From contig NZ_WKJK01000001.1 in the NCBI RefSeq assembly GCF_009674535.1, positions 558,001 through 622,000 of the forward strand: a DNA stretch of 64,000 nucleotides, written 5' to 3'. Under the pieces are notes generated by a model. It worked only from the letters and a program-made list of their open reading frames with translations. It was not told where the DNA came from and did no database searches. The position numbers and the translations under genes were made by a program. The stretch comes from Duganella guangzhouensis (GTDB lineage: Bacteria > Pseudomonadota > Gammaproteobacteria > Burkholderiales > Burkholderiaceae_D). Below, one piece after another: positions 60,514-64,000 of this stretch (position 1 is the stretch's first letter; each line of letters starts with the position of its first letter).

Positions 60514-63500
60514 TCCTGCACGCCGTCGATCACCAGCTCCAGCGCGGCGCCAAAGCTGGCCAGCGCCTCGCCCAGCGCGGCAGGCTGCAGGGGAGACTGC
60601 GCTGTGCGCAGCAGCTGCTCCAGTTCGGTGGCGCTGCGGTGCAGTTCGGACATCGACAGATTGCCGGCGGCGCCGCGCACCTTGTGCACCAGCGCGGCGG
60701 CCTGCTCGAAAGCGCCTTGCTCGATCGCCGCCAGCAGGCGCGGCGGGGTGTGGCTGAAGTCCTGCACGAAGCGCTCCAGCAACGCTCCCAGCAACTGACG
60801 ATTGCCGCCTAACCGCGCCAGCACCGCTTCCATGTCGATGCCGGGCAGGGCGGGGATGGCGCTGCCGAGCTGTGCGTCGGCTGGCGGCGGCACGGCGCGC
60901 GGCGGCCGCTCCGGCGTGCGCCGCATCTGCCCGGCCAGCACCGCGAACAGCCGCTCCGGCTCGATCGGCTTGGTGACGTAATCATTCATCCCCATGCCCA
61001 GGCTGCTTTCGCGGAAGCCGGCCACCGCGTGCGCCGTCATCGCGATCAGCGGCAGTTGCGCGTGCTGCGGCTTGGCGCGGATGCGGGCCGTGGCCTCGTA
61101 GCCATCCATGCCCGGCATCTGGATATCCATCAGCACCGCATCGTAGTTGAGCTGGTCGACCATTTGCAGCGCCTCGGCGCCGCTATCGGCCAGGTCGACC
61201 CGCACCTGCGCCCGCAGCAGCACCTCGCGCGCCACCTGCTGGTTGATGGCGTTGTCGTCCACCACCAGCACGCGCGCGCCGGCGATCCGTTGTGCCATCT
61301 CCGACAGCCGTGGCGACGCCGCCGCCACCACGCGCGACGGCAGCGCCAGGCCCAGCGCCACCAGCACCGTCTCACGCAACTGCGCCGGCGTGACCGGCTT
61401 GACCAGAATCGCGTTGGCCTCGTCGTGCGTGACCGGATCGGTCGCCAAACCGCGCGCAAACTCGCTCATCATCAGCACCAGCGGCGGCCGGGCCGGGCTG
61501 CGGGCGAGGGCGCCGATCAGGCCGGCCAGTCCTTCGTCCAGCAGCACCAGTTGGGTCGGCTGGCTGGCCAGCGCCTCCAGCGCCGCCGCCTCGCTGCCGG
61601 CACAGTCGACCAGATAACCATCGGCGCGCAGCAGTCGCGCCAGCATGTCGCACAGCATCGGGCTGTCGTCGACCACCAGAATGCGCTGGCCGGCGGCGCC
61701 CGGCGGCAGCGCCGTTGGCTGCGGCGCGTCCGCCTGAACGCCCAGCGTCAGCTCGAAATGGAAGCGGCTGCCCTGGCCGGGCTGGCTGTCGACCGCGATC
61801 GCGCCCCCCATCGCCTGCACCAGTTGCTGCGAAATCGCCAGTCCCAGGCCGGTGCCACCGTACAGCCGCGTGGTGCTGGTGTCGGCTTGCGAGAAGGCGC
61901 GGAACAGCCGCGCTTGCTGCTCGGCGCTGATGCCGACGCCGCTATCCTCAACGATGAAACGCAGACGCAGCGCGCCATCGGCGGCCGGCGCCGCGCCATC
62001 GGCGGGCTCGACGCGCAGGCTGATGTGGCCGTGTGCGGTGAACTTCAGCGCATTGCCGACCAGGTTGACCAGCACCTGATTCAGCCGCAGCGGATCGCCC
62101 ACCAACCGTAGCGGCACCTCGGGCGTGGCCCAGGCCAGCAGCTCCAGTCCTTTTTCCGCCGCGCGCCACGAGAACAGATCGGCGATCTGCGCCAGCGTTT
62201 CTGCCAGATCGAACGGCACCGACTCCAGCTCCAGCTTGCCGGATTCGATCTTGGCGAAGTCCAGCACATCGTCGATGATGCTCAACAGATTCTTGCCGGC
62301 GCGGCCGATCTTGGTGAAGTAATCGTGCGGCTTGGCCGGCAGGTCGAGATGGGTGCCGAGGCCGGCGAAGCCGAGGATGGCGTTCATCGGGGTGCGGATT
62401 TCGTGGCTGATATTGGCCAGGAACTCGCTCTTGGCGCGGGTCGAGGCCTCGGCATCGGCGCGCGCGCGCTGGATCGCGCTGATCGCGCTGGCCTTCTGGA
62501 ACGCCGACACAAACGGTTCTTTCAGCGCCTTGAACATCTCCAGATCCTTGCGCGCGAACGGCGTGCTCTGCTTGAACACCAGATAGCCCTGCACCTGCTG
62601 CTCGACGCAGATGCGCACCGCCAGCATGGTGCGCTGCTTGAGGAACATATCGGACGCGATCACGGTGGCGGCGTTGACAAACTGCGCTTGTGCCGCCGCC
62701 AGCGAGACGCCGGCGCGCGCCGACGGCAGCGCATCGTGGCCCCAGCTGGCGCGGATCGCCAACGGACCGCCGGGCGCTTCGCAGATCAGCGCGTAGGCCA
62801 CGCCGACCTCGCCGATGGCGCTGGACTCGCGCAAAATCGTGTGCAGCAGCGCGTCGAAATCCAGCTCTTCGTTGATCGACTTGACGATGGCGTGCACCCG
62901 CTCCAGGTGCAGCGTGCGCGAATACACCTGCTGCTGCAGATTGCGCACCCGCCAGCGGTAGGCGCCCCAGCCGCAGGCCAGCACCGCCAGCAGCGCGCTC
63001 AAGCGTGCCCACCAGGTCTGATACCAGGCCGGCAGGAAGTGCAGCTCCATGCTCAGCTCGTGCGGACTCCAGGCGCCGACGCGGTTGCTGCCACGCATAT
63101 ACAGCCGGTAGCGGCCCGGCGGCACATTGGCATAGGTGACGGCGCGGTGGCTGGCGTCGGTCTCGATCCAGTCCTTGTCATAGCCTTCCAGGCGGAACGC
63201 ATAGCGGTTGCTGACGCTGGCGGAAAAGTCCAGCGCCGCCATCTCGACTTCGACCTTGCGGGTGCCGGGTGGAATCGCCAGCGCCCGCGCTTCCGGCGCC
63301 AGCAGCGGCGCCGGCGCCACGCTGCGGTGGTCCAGGTAGACCGCGCTGACCGCCAGCGGCGGCTGGTAGCGCCACACTTGCGGCGGCGTCGGCTGCACCA
63401 GCACATAGCCGCCCGAGGTGCCGAACACGATCTCGCCGCGCGCGGTCTGGCCGCCGGCGCCCACCACATAGGGCTGGAACACCAGCCCGGCGGCGCGGTC

Positions 63501-64000
63501 CAGCACCTGCACCTTGAGGTTGGTGGTATCGATCATGGCGATGCCGTCGGTGGTGGAGACCCACATGCGGCCGGCCTGGTCCGGCTGCAGCGCCGAAATG
63601 GACGAGCTGGGCAAACCATGGCTATCGTTGAGGCGCTGCCAATGCTGGCTGTCGGCCTGGCGCGGGTCGAGGATGACGATGCCATCGTTGATACTGCCGA
63701 CCCACAGCCGGCCAGCGCGGTCGAAGGCCAGCGCGGTGACCACGCGCTGGGTGGCGTCCTGCGCGATCAGCGTGGCCAGGCCGGTGGCCGGATCGAAGCG
63801 GTTGAGGCCGCTCAGGGTACCGACCCACAGCACGCCGTCGGCGCCGACGTGCAGCGCGGAGATGCGGTGGTCGCTGAGCGCGCCGCTGCCGGCCGGCCCC
63901 TGGCCGTACAGGCGAGCGCTGCCGTCGCGGCTATCGTAGCGCAGCAGCCCGGTCGACACGCCCAGCCACAACAGCGGCCCCTGGCGCGCGATCGCGCCGA
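60489..64000 (-). CDS. Large hybrid histidine kinase with propeller sensor (5' cut by window)
   Basis: The gene extends past the right edge; at least 1,170 residues are seen. It begins inside a two-component regulator propeller (repeats with VSTTDGIAMID, WVGTLSGLNRFD), then a Y_Y_Y-type domain (FRLEGYDKDWIETDASHRAV), one membrane helix (residues about 325-342 of the visible part), a GAF-like domain, a HisKA domain (SHEIRTPMN), a HATPase domain (GGTGLGLAISQQLVQAMGG), two receiver domains (ILVVDDSPMLCDM with LVLLDEG; VLVVDDNAINQQV with VLMDIQMPGMDG) and a C-terminal HPt (HKVRGAAGNLS). It is a full phosphorelay sensor. Output and ligand unknown; propeller-Y_Y_Y sensors often sense glycans. Confidence 0.92.
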   Translation of the reverse strand, partial: GAIARQGPLLWLGVSTGLLRYDSRDGSARLYGQGPAGSGALSDHRISALHVGADGVLWVGTLSGLNRFDPATGLATLIAQDATQRVVTALAFDRAGRLWVGSINDGIVILDPRQADSQHWQRLNDSHGLPSSSISALQPDQAGRMWVSTTDGIAMIDTTNLKVQVLDRAAGLVFQPYVVGAGGQTARGEIVFGTSGGYVLVQPTPPQVWRYQPPLAVSAVYLDHRSVAPAPLLAPEARALAIPPGTRKVEVEMAALDFSASVSNRYAFRLEGYDKDWIETDASHRAVTYANVPPGRYRLYMRGSNRVGAWSPHELSMELHFLPAWYQTWWARLSALLAVLACGWGAYRWRVRNLQQQVYSRTLHLERVHAIVKSINEELDFDALLHTILRESSAIGEVGVAYALICEAPGGPLAIRASWGHDALPSARAGVSLAAAQAQFVNAATVIASDMFLKQRTMLAVRICVEQQVQGYLVFKQSTPFARKDLEMFKALKEPFVSAFQKASAISAIQRARADAEASTRAKSEFLANISHEIRTPMNAILGFAGLGTHLDLPAKPHDYFTKIGRAGKNLLSIIDDVLDFAKIESGKLELESVPFDLAETLAQIADLFSWRAAEKGLELLAWATPEVPLRLVGDPLRLNQVLVNLVGNALKFTAHGHISLRVEPADGAAPAADGALRLRFIVEDSGVGISAEQQARLFRAFSQADTSTTRLYGGTGLGLAISQQLVQAMGGAIAVDSQPGQGSRFHFELTLGVQADAPQPTALPPGAAGQRILVVDDSPMLCDMLARLLRADGYLVDCAGSEAAALEALASQPTQLVLLDEGLAGLIGALARSPARPPLVLMMSEFARGLATDPVTHDEANAILVKPVTPAQLRETVLVALGLALPSRVVAAASPRLSEMAQRIAGARVLVVDDNAINQQVAREVLLRAQVRVDLADSGAEALQMVDQLNYDAVLMDIQMPGMDGYEATARIRAKPQHAQLPLIAMTAHAVAGFRESSLGMGMNDYVTKPIEPERLFAVLAGQMRRTPERPPRAVPPPADAQLGSAIPALPGIDMEAVLARLGGNRQLLGALLERFVQDFSHTPPRLLAAIEQGAFEQAAALVHKVRGAAGNLSMSELHRSATELEQLLRTAQSPLQPAALGEALASFGAALELVIDGVQDQIASVSP

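Overview
The window looks like a chromosomal segment of a beta-proteobacterium of the Oxalobacteraceae (Massilia / Duganella / Janthinobacterium type). The reasons are the high GC content, several PEP-CTERM proteins, a monomeric NADP isocitrate dehydrogenase, a DUF2946-SCO-PCuAC copper cluster and large two-component sensors. The genus is inferred, not proven.

1-24 kb is the right-hand part of a prophage with a Mu/P2-like contractile tail. The order is: end of a HeH/LEM-type protein, a beta-helix structural protein, head-tail connector genes, tail sheath, tail tube, tail assembly chaperone with a visible -1 frameshift site, gp10-like protein, tape measure, LysM-tailed protein, hub (gp44/gpD-like), spike (gp45/gpV-like), baseplate gp46/gp47/gp48-like, tail fibre and a glycine-rich fibre-tip protein. 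Lysis genes follow: a holin-like protein, a membrane-anchored transglycosylase, and Rz with a nested Rz1. Next is an SOS-type unit in which an SRAP (YedK) gene and an unknown gene diverge from a canonical LexA box. Then come a broken integrase, a zinc-finger protein and a DUF1353 lipoprotein. Terminase, portal, capsid and any working integrase are not in view.

24-31.8 kb is a lower-GC accessory zone: a secreted beta-helix protein, three PEP-CTERM proteins, a second copy of part of the broken integrase (190 bp, same frameshift), a fragment of the phage connector gene, and a decayed LysR-MFS pair. It reads as the scar of one or more older phage insertions.

31.8-64 kb is core-like chromosome. 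It holds a LuxR regulator, hybrid sensor kinase and receiver operon; a SnoaL-like protein; a ParB-domain protein; a penicillin-acylase-family enzyme; a membrane-anchored HNH_3-like protein; reverse transsulfuration (cystathionine beta-synthase and gamma-lyase); thymidine kinase; a secreted metallopeptidase; an alpha/beta hydrolase; an ACS-family sugar-acid transporter; isocitrate dehydrogenase; a YcaC-like hydrolase; an M50-like membrane protein; the copper cluster; a chemotaxis receptor; the Prc/CtpA protease; a candidate small RNA between two strong terminators; and an NHL-propeller/M23 fusion.

The most interesting unit is near the right end: a short NHLP-leader-like peptide gene divergent from a SagB-type peptide-maturation dehydrogenase. 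This is a probable small RiPP locus. A very large hybrid histidine kinase, cut by the window edge, converges on the dehydrogenase gene.
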